Of a DNA stretch of 26,251 nucleotides, positions 6,655-12,980 are shown piece by piece. The notes beneath the pieces are model-generated. The model saw only the letters and a program-made list of their open reading frames with translations, was not told the DNA's origin and did not search any database. Source of the stretch: a virus. The position numbers and the translations under genes were made by a program. Within the stretch, counting starts at the first letter, position 1. Every line of letters starts with the position of its first letter. The stretch covers positions 1 through 26,251 of the IMG/VR virus record IMGVR_UViG_3300047358_000462; one strand, written 5' to 3'.

Positions 6655-7361
6655 TGGCATATGCATGTAGAGAATGTGGATGTGATACCGATTGGACTGA
6701 TGAACTCGTTGAAGCTTTTTCAGAGAAAGCAGTAGTTTGTGATCAATGCTGTGAAGATTATCAAAAATCCAAAAAATCACACAAAGCTGAAATTGTACAT
6801 CAAGCTAGACCAATCACAGAATTAATTAGACCCCTGTACTTGGAAACTGATTACGAAAAGCTTCCGGAAGAAGCACAAAATGTTTGGAACAATATTAAGC
6901 ATTGGACTCCTGACATTGGCAAAGGTATCTACTTATTGGGAGCAAGCAGAACCGGTAAAAGCAGATTACTTACCCTCTTACTGCAAAAGCTACATGGGTA
7001 CGGATATGCATTTAAGATATTCTATGCCGGTGAATTTCATGCTGAGCTTTCAAATGCTAAGCGATCCACACATTATCGATCTTGGAGAGATGAAGTTGTT
7101 ACGATTCCAATTCTGGCAATCGATGACTTGTTTGCTGAGAAAATGACTCCAACATCAGAAGCTGGATTATTTGAAATCATCAATCAAAGAATGGAACGCA
7201 AGCTACCGGTCTTAGCAACTTCTCAAGTGATCCGTAAAGATGCTGTAGCTCGCTTTGATGACAAACACAGAGGTGAGGCATTACTGAATCGATTAAGGGA
7301 AACAACGCAGCTCTGGTTATTCAATCAGGAGCTTATGCAAACAACGATGAATAACTTATGA
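6651..7361 (+). CDS. DnaC-like AAA+ helicase loader with N-terminal zinc finger
   Basis: The N-terminus has a likely zinc finger with cysteines at 6, 9, 30 and 33 (CREC and CDQC). The AAA+ module follows: Walker A GASRTGKS (97-104), Walker B ILAIDDL (154-160), LATSQ (188-192) as sensor I, and basic residues in LLNRLRE (211-217). At 236 aa it has the size of DnaC/DnaI loaders, which place the replicative helicase on origin DNA. It overlaps the initiator stop (ATGATG at 6651) and overlaps the next tiny membrane gene by ATGA, so all are translated together. IstB-like transposition helper ATPases share this fold, but no transposase is nearby. Confidence 0.83.
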   Translation: MMAYACRECGCDTDWTDELVEAFSEKAVVCDQCCEDYQKSKKSHKAEIVHQARPITELIRPLYLETDYEKLPEEAQNVWNNIKHWTPDIGKGIYLLGASRTGKSRLLTLLLQKLHGYGYAFKIFYAGEFHAELSNAKRSTHYRSWRDEVVTIPILAIDDLFAEKMTPTSEAGLFEIINQRMERKLPVLATSQVIRKDAVARFDDKHRGEALLNRLRETTQLWLFNQELMQTTMNNL

Positions 7362-7444
7362 AATGGGAAGATTATATGGATTGGCTTTTTTTAATGATGT
7401 GCTTGCTGCTTACAATGGTAGTCGCTCATTACCTTTTTGAATAA
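7358..7444 (+). CDS. Tiny single-pass membrane peptide (28 aa)
   Basis: An ORF of 28 codons starts in an ATGA overlap with the loader stop and ends in a TAATG overlap with the next ATG. The product begins MKWEDYMD and then has one hydrophobic helix (WLFLMMCLLLTMVVAHYLF) ending in Glu. Exact coupling at both ends and a clean membrane segment make it more than chance. Function unknown; it could be a small membrane-acting early protein. Confidence 0.6.
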   Translation: MKWEDYMDWLFLMMCLLLTMVVAHYLFE

Positions 7445-7872
7445 TGGCAGGAAGGGAAAAGGTAACGAAACGCAAACTTCACAATATGGGTATAGGTGAA
7501 ATTGCGGATGCAAATGATTTGGCAAATCAGGTAAAGCATGAACTTGGTGAATTTGAGCTTACTCAAGAGCAAAAGGATTTAGCATTTGAGATGGCAAACC
7601 TTACTCCTAACGAATTTCTATCCAGTACCATAGGTGGACAGAGAATGCTAGTCATGACATTGCTAAATTTAGCTATCAAGACAGCAGGGGAACTTAAAGC
7701 CAGACAAATACCAGCAGCTCTTAAATATTCAATGGAAACACTAAGGGAAATGCAGGGTGATGCTAGTCAACATGTCAGTAAGGTTAAGCGTGGATTTACT
7801 CCGGAAGAAATGAAAGACATTTTAGATTCATTGCCTAAAAAAGCAGATATAGAGGTGCAGGGTGACAATTGA
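7444..7872 (+). CDS. Hypothetical helical protein (142 aa)
   Basis: The product is largely helical with mixed charge (ELTQEQKDLAFEMANLTP, GGQRMLVMTLLNLAIKTAG, ARQIPAALKYSMETLREMQ). It ends with a basic, proline-containing linker and KRGFTPEEMKDILDSLPKK. No motif gives a function. It is coupled to the membrane peptide upstream (TAATG) and to a GTG-start gene downstream (11-nt overlap). A small terminase-like role cannot be excluded, but the large terminase gene lies 2.7 kb away and nothing specific supports this. Confidence 0.65.
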   Translation: MAGREKVTKRKLHNMGIGEIADANDLANQVKHELGEFELTQEQKDLAFEMANLTPNEFLSSTIGGQRMLVMTLLNLAIKTAGELKARQIPAALKYSMETLREMQGDASQHVSKVKRGFTPEEMKDILDSLPKKADIEVQGDN

Positions 7873-8137
7873 AGATGAACTGGTTGCACATCGTGAAAAC
7901 AAAACAAGATATCATGATGATGTCTCATATACAGAAGGATGCCTAGCTTGGATGAACTTCTGTCTCAAAAATCAATTAATGAAAGGTAAACTTGGAGAAC
8001 ATGTCGAAGAAGCAGAATACTATTTCAGCGAGCAAGAAGGTTGTCGTACCTTCGAAGCTGCACCACATCGATATCCAATCATTAGAACACAGCTTGCAAG
8101 ACCTCAGAAGTCTAAAGCATTCAGAAGTAAATACTGA
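7862..8137 (+). CDS. Hypothetical protein (91 aa, GTG start)
   Basis: The start is GTG 7862, overlapping the previous stop, with GAGGTGCAGG just upstream as ribosome site. The N-terminal ~65 residues (IEDELVAHRENKTRYHDD, GCLAWMNFCLKNQLMKGK, EHVEEAEYYFSEQEG) look like a natural helical protein. The last ~45 residues overlap the next gene in another frame and look less constrained. Function unknown. Confidence 0.5.
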   Translation: MTIEDELVAHRENKTRYHDDVSYTEGCLAWMNFCLKNQLMKGKLGEHVEEAEYYFSEQEGCRTFEAAPHRYPIIRTQLARPQKSKAFRSKY

Positions 8138-8309
8138 GATGGTCAGGCAATGTTTAGCAATATTAGCAGCACAATCTGGATCACCTATGATTAGAGAAAC
8201 CTATGGGCAACTCATATTGAACCACATTAATGCAAGTGAGCTGGAGTTGGTCACTCTTAGATCAAGAATAAAGGAGTTTCGGAAGAAATATGGAGTAATA
8301 GCCCCATAG
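8001..8309 (+). CDS. Hypothetical helical protein (102 aa)
   Basis: ATG 8001 is preceded by GGAGA at 7994-7998; a TTG at 7992 is an alternative. The product starts MSKKQNTISASKKVVVPSK and continues with helices (SLEHSLQDLRSLKHSE, EMVRQCLAILAAQSGS, RETYGQLILNHIN, LVTLRSRIKEFRKKYG). It overlaps the 3' part of the preceding gene by about 137 nt in a different frame. No family is recognised. It is the last confidently coding frame before the G-rich region at 8.31-8.64 kb. Confidence 0.55.
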   Translation: MSKKQNTISASKKVVVPSKLHHIDIQSLEHSLQDLRSLKHSEVNTEMVRQCLAILAAQSGSPMIRETYGQLILNHINASELELVTLRSRIKEFRKKYGVIAP

Positions 8310-8346
8310 AGGCTCGTGAAGGGGTCTAATCGTTGTTGAGGGTAAA

Positions 8347-8658
8347 ATGAAGCTACGGAATCAAATGGTATTTAAAACGCAAGAATCAAGGGGTATGGTA
8401 ACACAGCAAAGGCATAATCCGGTTGGCAGGGTAATGTCGGAAGTGATGTCGGGCATATATAAGGCATTAAAGGCATGCAAAGCGTACACTTTATCACCGG
8501 TTTGCTCCAGAACCCTGTCTTTATGCGGTAGTACAGAGGATTCTTTGTCCTCTACTACAGGCAAAAAGAGGGTCGGGGGGGTCGGGGGGTGCTTCGTCTT
8601 TTTTTTCCAGACCGGTTATGCCATAGAAAATTTTTTTATTTATGGGCAAAGGCTTTAA
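8347..8658 (+). CDS. Doubtful ORF across the G-rich interval (103 aa)
   Basis: GAGGG at 8338-8342 lies four bases before ATG 8347, and the frame stays open for 103 codons, so it could be translated. However, the second half reads through a long hairpin, a G-run and a T-run to give KKRVGGVGGCFVFFFQTG. The 3' end also overlaps the next gene start at 8642. Apart from this ORF, the stretch 8310-8641 has no gene. It may be a real small protein whose sequence carries DNA or RNA structure, or an intergenic regulatory region that is open by chance. I lean slightly towards the latter. Confidence 0.33.
   Translation: MKLRNQMVFKTQESRGMVTQQRHNPVGRVMSEVMSGIYKALKACKAYTLSPVCSRTLSLCGSTEDSLSSTTGKKRVGGVGGCFVFFFQTGYAIENFFIYGQRL
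8528..8558 (+). other. Long hairpin (11-bp stem)
   Basis: GTAGTA (8528-8533) pairs with TACTAC (8553-8558), and GAGGA (8536-8540) with TCCTC (8548-8552). A 2-nt bulge (CA) and a 7-nt loop TTCTTTG complete it. CCTGT at about 8513-8517 could extend it with ACAGG at 8557-8561. No T-run directly follows, so it is not a canonical terminator; it may be an RNA structure upstream of the nuclease gene. Confidence 0.6.
8570..8606 (+). other. G-quadruplex-capable G-runs followed by T8
   Basis: GGG (8570-8572), TC, seven G (8575-8581), TC, six G (8584-8589) satisfies a four-run G3 quadruplex pattern, a striking sequence in A+T-rich phage DNA. Eight T follow at 8599-8606. It sits between the hairpin and the next gene. 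Function unknown; transcription pausing is one possibility. Confidence 0.55.
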
Positions 8659-9082
8659 TAGTGATCTTACAGCTGGAGAGGACAGCGAAGCAAGGCTAAT
8701 GAACATGGTCAGGTCATTAGGTAAGACTCCCATGAAACCGGTAGGTCGATTCCCATATTATGATTTTTTTGTTTGTGAGACAAAGAAGGCATATGAGGTA
8801 AAAAGAGACTGGAAGTCAGCTCATACCGGTAATGTGGTTGTAGAGGTAGAAATGCCGATTGGTACACCTAGTGGCTTATTGACCAGTATAGCAGATTGGT
8901 GGATTTTTGATTTACCGGATGAGTTTGTATTTATTGATCCGAAACAGATCAGGAAGTTAATCCTGCAGGAAGATTTACGGAGTTGTAGGTTTGTCGGGGA
9001 TGGTGATGTGACAGAGAAGCGAGCGTATTTGGTCAAGGTGGATTTGTTAAAAAAGTATGCAGAAAGTGTGAAAGAAAAATGA
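8642..9082 (+). CDS. PD-(D/E)XK-type nuclease, phage family
   Basis: The 146-aa product has an early acidic helix (GEDSEARLMNMVRSLG). Then come YYDF (Asp41) and, after one strand, YEVKRD, giving the PD...ExK metal-binding pattern of the PD-(D/E)XK fold. A later GLLTSIADWWIFDLPDEFVFID segment is typical of phage members of this group that recognise ends or branches. The start ATG 8642 has no ribosome site. It overlaps the downstream regulator by ATGA. It could be a second resolvase or a packaging or recombination nuclease. The fold assignment is fair, the substrate is unknown. Confidence 0.6.
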   Translation: MGKGFNSDLTAGEDSEARLMNMVRSLGKTPMKPVGRFPYYDFFVCETKKAYEVKRDWKSAHTGNVVVEVEMPIGTPSGLLTSIADWWIFDLPDEFVFIDPKQIRKLILQEDLRSCRFVGDGDVTEKRAYLVKVDLLKKYAESVKEK

Positions 9083-9648
9083 CATTTGATGATTTTGATT
9101 ATTTAGAATCTATACTGAATCATTTACCGAAGTGTGAGCGAAAGATTTTAGAGTTGTATTATATACAGGGTTACACACAGGCAGAGGTTGGTAAGAAATA
9201 CAATTTAAGTGGTGGAGCAATTTTCCAATACTTGAAGCGGTTGTTAATGACCTGTTATAGCATTGCCAGTAAATTAGATAAGGGGATACCTGTAATTATT
9301 GAGCCTACCTTTGGTCACAAGAGTAGATTGTATGAGGGTAAGGGAAGTGAAACACAGGTTAAAATTAAGAAGTCGATTAAGTCTCATGCGAGAAGGGATC
9401 GTTCTGAATTTAATAGAAAGCTTGCAGCTAGGCTGGCAAAGCAAAGATTTGATAAATGGGGATATGGTAGTGGGTCAATAAGAGATGGTAAGCACCGGAA
9501 TGGTGGAGGGTATATTAATGGAATATATCGAAGAAGTTTGAAAGGTTGGAAAGTTGTCGAATTGAGAGATAAGGAAGGGTATCGGTACGCAGCTTGGATG
9601 AATCCACAAGGGGAAGTAGAGCATGCAGAAAGGAGGCGTTTGCCATGA
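9079..9648 (+). CDS. Sigma-70 region 4-like DNA-binding protein, possible late-gene regulator
   Basis: Residues ~6-60 (YLESILNHLPKCERKILELY, then YIQGYTQAEVGKKYNLS, then GGAIFQYLKRLL) have the helix-turn-helix pattern of sigma factor region 4. The Lys-Arg-rich remainder (KIKKSIKSHARRDRSEF, KLAARLAKQRFDKWG) and a Gly-rich segment have no recognised family. No region 2 is present, so it is not a complete sigma factor. Phage proteins with this HTH can act as late transcription activators or as packaging-related DNA binders. It stands between early and late genes, which fits a switch role, but this is inference. Both gene junctions are ATGA overlaps. Confidence 0.6.
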   Translation: MTFDDFDYLESILNHLPKCERKILELYYIQGYTQAEVGKKYNLSGGAIFQYLKRLLMTCYSIASKLDKGIPVIIEPTFGHKSRLYEGKGSETQVKIKKSIKSHARRDRSEFNRKLAARLAKQRFDKWGYGSGSIRDGKHRNGGGYINGIYRRSLKGWKVVELRDKEGYRYAAWMNPQGEVEHAERRRLP

Positions 9649-9857
9649 ATATTTGGACTCCAACCGGTAAGAAGCTTGAATCGTTTCCGCAATGGGTTGG
9701 TCGATTACTTGAGGAAAATAAAAAATTATTAAAAAAGTTAAAAGAATATGAAGACAGAGAAAGAGCTAAGTCAGGAGATGGGGCTGGACAGAAAGCATCT
9801 GGTGAAGATGAGAAAGGAAGGAGTCATAGCAGCAAGCAGCTGGATAAAGGTAAGTAA
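9645..9857 (+). CDS. Hypothetical small coiled-coil protein (70 aa)
   Basis: ATG 9645 follows an excellent AGGAGG ribosome site (about 9631-9636) and overlaps the previous stop. The first 40 residues (MNIWTPTGKKLESFPQWVGR, then LLEENKKLLKKLKEYEDRER) suggest a short coiled coil. The last 30 are low-complexity and overlap the next gene by 110 nt in another frame. Function unknown. Confidence 0.55.
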   Translation: MNIWTPTGKKLESFPQWVGRLLEENKKLLKKLKEYEDRERAKSGDGAGQKASGEDEKGRSHSSKQLDKGK

Positions 9858-10149
9858 TCAAATTGTTTACCATGAAGAGGGTGAGCACGAGATCAGGAAT
9901 ATTATCCAGAGGGAATTGTGCGTAGATGAATTATCTGATCCTTTGCCTGAGCCGGTGGAGAAGGAAATGATCGTGACAGCAATTCCTAAAAATAACAGGA
10001 TGGTTTTATGTGGGGATGTGAAGGTTAAAGTTCACAGCAATCAGAATTTTAGAAAGGGTATGAAATTAACAGCAAGACCACCGATATCGACTGATAGTAG
10101 GATGTGGGTATTAGTTGGTCGTAGTCCTAGATGGAAGGGTAAATGGTAA
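9748..10149 (+). CDS. HTH DNA-binding protein, candidate small terminase
   Basis: The N-terminal ~50 residues (KTEKELSQEMGLDRKHLVKM, then RKEGVIAASSWIKVSNQIVYH) read as a helix-turn-helix with a following wing, as in small phage DNA-binding proteins that select the next residue pair on a target. The C-terminal half is beta-rich and basic (MVLCGDVKVKVHSN, GRSPRWKGKW). It lies three genes upstream of the large terminase, so a role as small terminase (DNA recognition) is possible but unproven. The first third overlaps the preceding frame. The stop overlaps the next start (TAATG). Confidence 0.55.
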   Translation: MKTEKELSQEMGLDRKHLVKMRKEGVIAASSWIKVSNQIVYHEEGEHEIRNIIQRELCVDELSDPLPEPVEKEMIVTAIPKNNRMVLCGDVKVKVHSNQNFRKGMKLTARPPISTDSRMWVLVGRSPRWKGKW

Positions 10150-10301
10150 TGAGTAAGCAAAGTAATGATATTGTAAAGCAATGGGAAGAGCAGAAGCAGA
10201 TTGAAAAAGAAGGTGATCCGTTTAAACGCATTGTTAAATTGTTAAATAAGCAAGTTAAGGGAAACCAGTTGAAAGGGAAGAAGCCTAAGAAAAAGAAGTG
10301 A
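10149..10301 (+). CDS. Small Lys-rich protein (50 aa)
   Basis: A 50-codon ORF starts in a TAATG overlap and ends in a GTGA overlap with the next gene. The product starts MSKQSNDIVKQWEEQKQIEK and ends in a basic tail KGKKPKKKK. It carries one GTTTAAAC palindrome (10220-10227, encoding part of DPFKRIV). The exact coupling at both ends supports it as a gene. Function unknown; nucleic-acid contact is plausible from charge. Confidence 0.6.
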   Translation: MSKQSNDIVKQWEEQKQIEKEGDPFKRIVKLLNKQVKGNQLKGKKPKKKK

Positions 10302-10561
10302 AGGACATTCGGTTAAAAAAGAACTGGATGGATAAAATACCTATACCATCAGGATGGATTGTGAAGACTAGTGAGGAAAAGCCGAATATAAACTATCAGC
10401 TGCGTGATGTAGATGGGGTGATTTATAGAACTGATATACCTAGATTCCCCCTGCATCCTATATTTAGGGAATCACAATACTATAAGAAACATAAAAAACC
10501 GCATTGGACTGCAATGAAGTTTGACAAGGCTTATCCTAGTAGACCGGCAAGTAAAAAATGA
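10298..10561 (+). CDS. Hypothetical protein upstream of terminase (87 aa, GTG start)
   Basis: GTG 10298 is used (GTGA overlap with the preceding stop), and the gene ends in an ATGA overlap with the terminase. The product is basic with many aromatic and proline residues (LKKNWMDKIPIPSGW, RFPLHPIFRESQYYKKHKKPHW). Such small basic proteins often sit before terminase genes, but no family is recognised. Co-translation with TerL suggests a packaging-related role. Confidence 0.6.
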   Translation: MKDIRLKKNWMDKIPIPSGWIVKTSEEKPNINYQLRDVDGVIYRTDIPRFPLHPIFRESQYYKKHKKPHWTAMKFDKAYPSRPASKK

Positions 10562-12186
10562 TTACATGGACTGAGCATCCATATTATCCTGTTCCTACGC
10601 AGAAAGAAGCGAAGGAGATGGGAGCACAGAAGCTGTTTGAATTTCACCAGCAAAGAGAGGAATCAATCTATGCTGAAAAAACTGATCCTTTTCACAATGG
10701 ATATGAGCCGGAACATTGGTCAATGGCAGATGATGAGTTTGCCAAAACGGATGAGCTTGTAATTTTGGGCGGAAATAGGTCTGGCAAGTCAGAATTTTGC
10801 AGTAAAAGAGTAGTAAAGTGCACTAATGATATTCCGGAAGCAAATGTACTTTGCATGCATACTACCGCCAGCACCTCAGTAGAACAGCAGCAGCAATATG
10901 TTTACAAGTATTTACCATCAGAATGGAAACAGGCTAAGAAAGGCAAAGTTACAAACCTGACATTTTCCAAGAAAGGTGGTTTCACGGAGTCCTGTTGCGT
11001 TACTCCTAATGGTAGCCGGATATTTTTTCGTAATTATTCGCAGAATCTAGATACCGGCATTCTGGAAGGATCAGAATGGGACATGGTTTGGCTAGATGAG
11101 CTTTGTGGGGTGGATCATATTAACGCATTAAGGTTCAGATTGGTAACTAGGGCAAATAGACCGACTCCAGACTATCCTCAAGGGTATCCTTGGAGAGGTA
11201 TGTTAATCAGTTTTACACCGGTTGCCGGTTATACTCCAACCATTCGGGAGTATTTGCAGGGAGCAAGGACAGAAAAGTGGGCTTATGCTGATCCTGAGCT
11301 TCTGAAGGGAGAGAAAGTGCCAATCATACAGCAACCTTTACGAGAAAATGCTAAAGTTATCTATTTCCATAGTGTTTGGAATAAATTTAATGATTACCGC
11401 GCGTTAAAGCGTACACTCAAGAATGATCCAAGAGCAAAAATTTTGACTCGTGCTTATGGAGTGCCTACTAAGGTCTCTGGTGGTCAATTTCCAAAATTTG
11501 GAGAAGTTCATTTAGTATCTGATAATCAGATTCCTGAAGAAGGCACTAATTACATGGTTGTAGACCCTTCGCATGGCAAAAACTGGGTTATGATCTGGGT
11601 CAGAGTCGCAAAAGACGGCAAAAGCTATGTATACAGAGAGTTTCCGGATCAAAATAGACCTATCGATGGGGTAGGAATGGCAGGAGAATGGGCAGTTGCC
11701 GGCAAGAAAGTCGATGGAGATCGTGGACATGCACAGGAAAGCTGGGGCTGGTCACTTGCCAGATACAAGCAGGAAATCGACATGCTGGAGGAAAATGAGA
11801 AGATATTCATGCGTATTATGGATTCAAGGTTTGGCTCAAGCCCAACTCCAACAAAATCAGGTATAACCACCCTGATTGATGAAATGGCAGATATGGACAT
11901 GTTTTTTGAGCCAAGTGTCGGGGTGAGAATCGAAGAGGGTATAACCTTGGTCAATAACTTGCTGGATTATAACTCTGAGCAGCCGGTAAGTTCTATGAAT
12001 TGTCCCAAGCTGTATGTTCATGAAGACTGCAAGAACCTGAGATTTGCTTTGAGTACTTGGACAAATTCGGATGGCAAGCATGCTGCGACAAAAGACTTTT
12101 GTGATCTGGTCAGGTATTTTGTTCTCTCAGCTCCTACTTTTCTAGACGAAGGATCAGGCGTTTTGTTTAGCGGTGGTGGATACTAA
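10558..12186 (+). CDS. terL: Terminase large subunit (packaging ATPase/nuclease)
   Basis: The N-terminal ATPase shows Walker A GGNRSGKS (71-78), Walker B MVWLDE (176-181) with the catalytic Glu, and a coupling motif near SFTPVAGYT (219-227). The C-terminal RNase-H-fold nuclease shows Asp336 in MVVDPSHGKN, Asp422 in RIMDSRFG and Asp513/516 in KDFCDLVRYF. At 542 aa it has the usual length. The enzyme cuts concatemeric phage DNA and drives it into the prohead through the portal. It starts ATGA-coupled to the preceding small gene and ends just before promoter-like copy C. Confidence 0.95.
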   Translation: MITWTEHPYYPVPTQKEAKEMGAQKLFEFHQQREESIYAEKTDPFHNGYEPEHWSMADDEFAKTDELVILGGNRSGKSEFCSKRVVKCTNDIPEANVLCMHTTASTSVEQQQQYVYKYLPSEWKQAKKGKVTNLTFSKKGGFTESCCVTPNGSRIFFRNYSQNLDTGILEGSEWDMVWLDELCGVDHINALRFRLVTRANRPTPDYPQGYPWRGMLISFTPVAGYTPTIREYLQGARTEKWAYADPELLKGEKVPIIQQPLRENAKVIYFHSVWNKFNDYRALKRTLKNDPRAKILTRAYGVPTKVSGGQFPKFGEVHLVSDNQIPEEGTNYMVVDPSHGKNWVMIWVRVAKDGKSYVYREFPDQNRPIDGVGMAGEWAVAGKKVDGDRGHAQESWGWSLARYKQEIDMLEENEKIFMRIMDSRFGSSPTPTKSGITTLIDEMADMDMFFEPSVGVRIEEGITLVNNLLDYNSEQPVSSMNCPKLYVHEDCKNLRFALSTWTNSDGKHAATKDFCDLVRYFVLSAPTFLDEGSGVLFSGGGY

Positions 12187-12252
12187 TTTTATGACACGAG
12201 AAAGTTTTATTTAGTTCTTGCTTTCTGTGTACATATAAAATAAGTTGTATGT
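12187..12252 (+). promoter_or_regulatory. Conserved upstream element, copy C
   Basis: TTTTATGACACGAG (12187-12200) is the same as in copy B. TTGC (12218-12221), four bases, TGTGTACA (12226-12233) and TATAAA (12234-12239) are the same as in copy A, with 24 identical nt at 12216-12239. TTGC precedes the ATGAAC start at 12253 by 35 nt, and no Shine-Dalgarno is present. It separates terL from the downstream head operon. Confidence 0.55.
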
Positions 12253-12492
12253 ATGAACAACGATAAATTATTCATTTTCCATAAACCAAGTTCTAAGGGA
12301 TTGGTTGTTAGTATTAACGATATGATCGAACAGGGTCTTATAGATTCTGTTGATGAGTTTACCGAGCATGGTGTTAACGATTTAATGACTCACAATGCTG
12401 TTTACGACATCATCATAGAAAAATTCAATCGGCATGCCCCTGTTACGCCTATGGATTATGATGTAACTTGGTACTTAGAGCTTCAGTTATGA
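12253..12492 (+). CDS. Hypothetical protein (79 aa)
   Basis: It starts with ATGAAC after promoter-like copy C and has no ribosome site, so it may be leaderless. The product (MNNDKLFIFHKPSSKGLVV onwards) is acidic with a helical middle (DMIEQGLIDSVDEFTEHGVN) and no known motif. It ends in an ATGA overlap with a tiny membrane ORF. As the first gene behind a conserved element it may be regulatory, but nothing in the sequence proves this. Confidence 0.6.
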   Translation: MNNDKLFIFHKPSSKGLVVSINDMIEQGLIDSVDEFTEHGVNDLMTHNAVYDIIIEKFNRHAPVTPMDYDVTWYLELQL

Positions 12493-12557
12493 TTTTAACA
12501 ATAGCATACCTCATCCAAATATTATTCATCATCTATATCATTAAGGAAGAGCTATGA
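12489..12557 (+). CDS. Tiny membrane peptide (22 aa)
   Basis: A 22-codon ORF is linked by ATGA overlaps to both neighbours. The product is almost entirely a hydrophobic helix (ILTIAYLIQILFIIYII) ending in Lys-Glu-Glu-Leu. Its AAGGAAGAG also serves as ribosome site for the next gene. The alternative is that it is only a translational bridge; the clean membrane segment argues mildly for a real peptide. Confidence 0.45.
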   Translation: MILTIAYLIQILFIIYIIKEEL

Positions 12558-12766
12558 ATCAGGCTAAGATAGAAGCTTGGAAGCGTGAGTTTCTAAGAGA
12601 CCAGCTTTGTATCCGGTTGGGTATGCTGGTCAATGTACCACCACCAGCATGCTATGATAACCTCATGGTACAGAATTTAGCAGAGCAATGTTTAGATAAT
12701 GAAACTATTATTGTGGACACTAAAAGGCGAAAGATTATAACTTACAGGCATGGATCAAAAAAATAA
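12554..12766 (+). CDS. Hypothetical small protein (70 aa)
   Basis: A good ribosome site (AGGAAGAG) precedes ATG 12554, which overlaps the previous stop. The product starts MNQAKIEAWKREFLRDQLC and ends in a basic beta-like tail (TIIVDTKRRKIITYRHGSKK). No known domain is seen. It overlaps the following gene by 17 nt in another frame. Confidence 0.6.
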   Translation: MNQAKIEAWKREFLRDQLCIRLGMLVNVPPPACYDNLMVQNLAEQCLDNETIIVDTKRRKIITYRHGSKK

Positions 12767-12944
12767 CTGGGGTGGAAAAAGACCCAATCAATCCGGAAGA
12801 CCAAAAATGCCAGAAGAATTAAAACGCATTTATATGACCATGCGAGTTAAGCCGGAAACTAAAACTTTCTTGGAAAAAGACCCAGATGGTCAAGGTAAGT
12901 GCGTAGACAAATTAGTCGTTCGTGCAAAAGCTAAAAAAATATAG
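12750..12944 (+). CDS. Hypothetical small basic protein (64 aa)
   Basis: The product begins with a Gly/Asn/Arg/Pro-rich tail (NNWGGKRPNQSGRPKMPEE). A short segment, MTMRVKPETKTFLEKDP, is reminiscent of small DNA-binding proteins whose N-terminal arm contacts DNA. No family is certain. The start region lacks an obvious ribosome site, which weakens the exact start. Confidence 0.5.
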   Translation: MDQKNNWGGKRPNQSGRPKMPEELKRIYMTMRVKPETKTFLEKDPDGQGKCVDKLVVRAKAKKI

Positions 12945-12980
12945 TTGACCTAAATTCTTACAAAAAGTCGAGTCGTATAC

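Noticed and set aside
8361-8564. Minus-strand ORF of 67 codons in the G-rich region
   Set aside because: No ribosome site, no minus-strand genes anywhere else, and the product has no protein-like pattern.
8528-8606. Intrinsic terminator (hairpin plus T8)
   Set aside because: About 40 bases separate the hairpin from the T-run, so the canonical arrangement is not met.
9731-9737. A AAA AAG slippery site in the small ORF at 9645 as a programmed -1 frameshift
   Set aside because: The heptamer is in the right phase, but the -1 frame reaches TGA after four codons and does not join the 9748 frame, so no fusion product would result.
12945-12980. Fourth leaderless promoter before the HTH gene at 12981
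   Set aside because: TTGACC is 36 nt before the ATG and no ribosome site is present, but the TGTGTACA and TATGACAC parts are missing and no -10 box is visible; kept only as a note.
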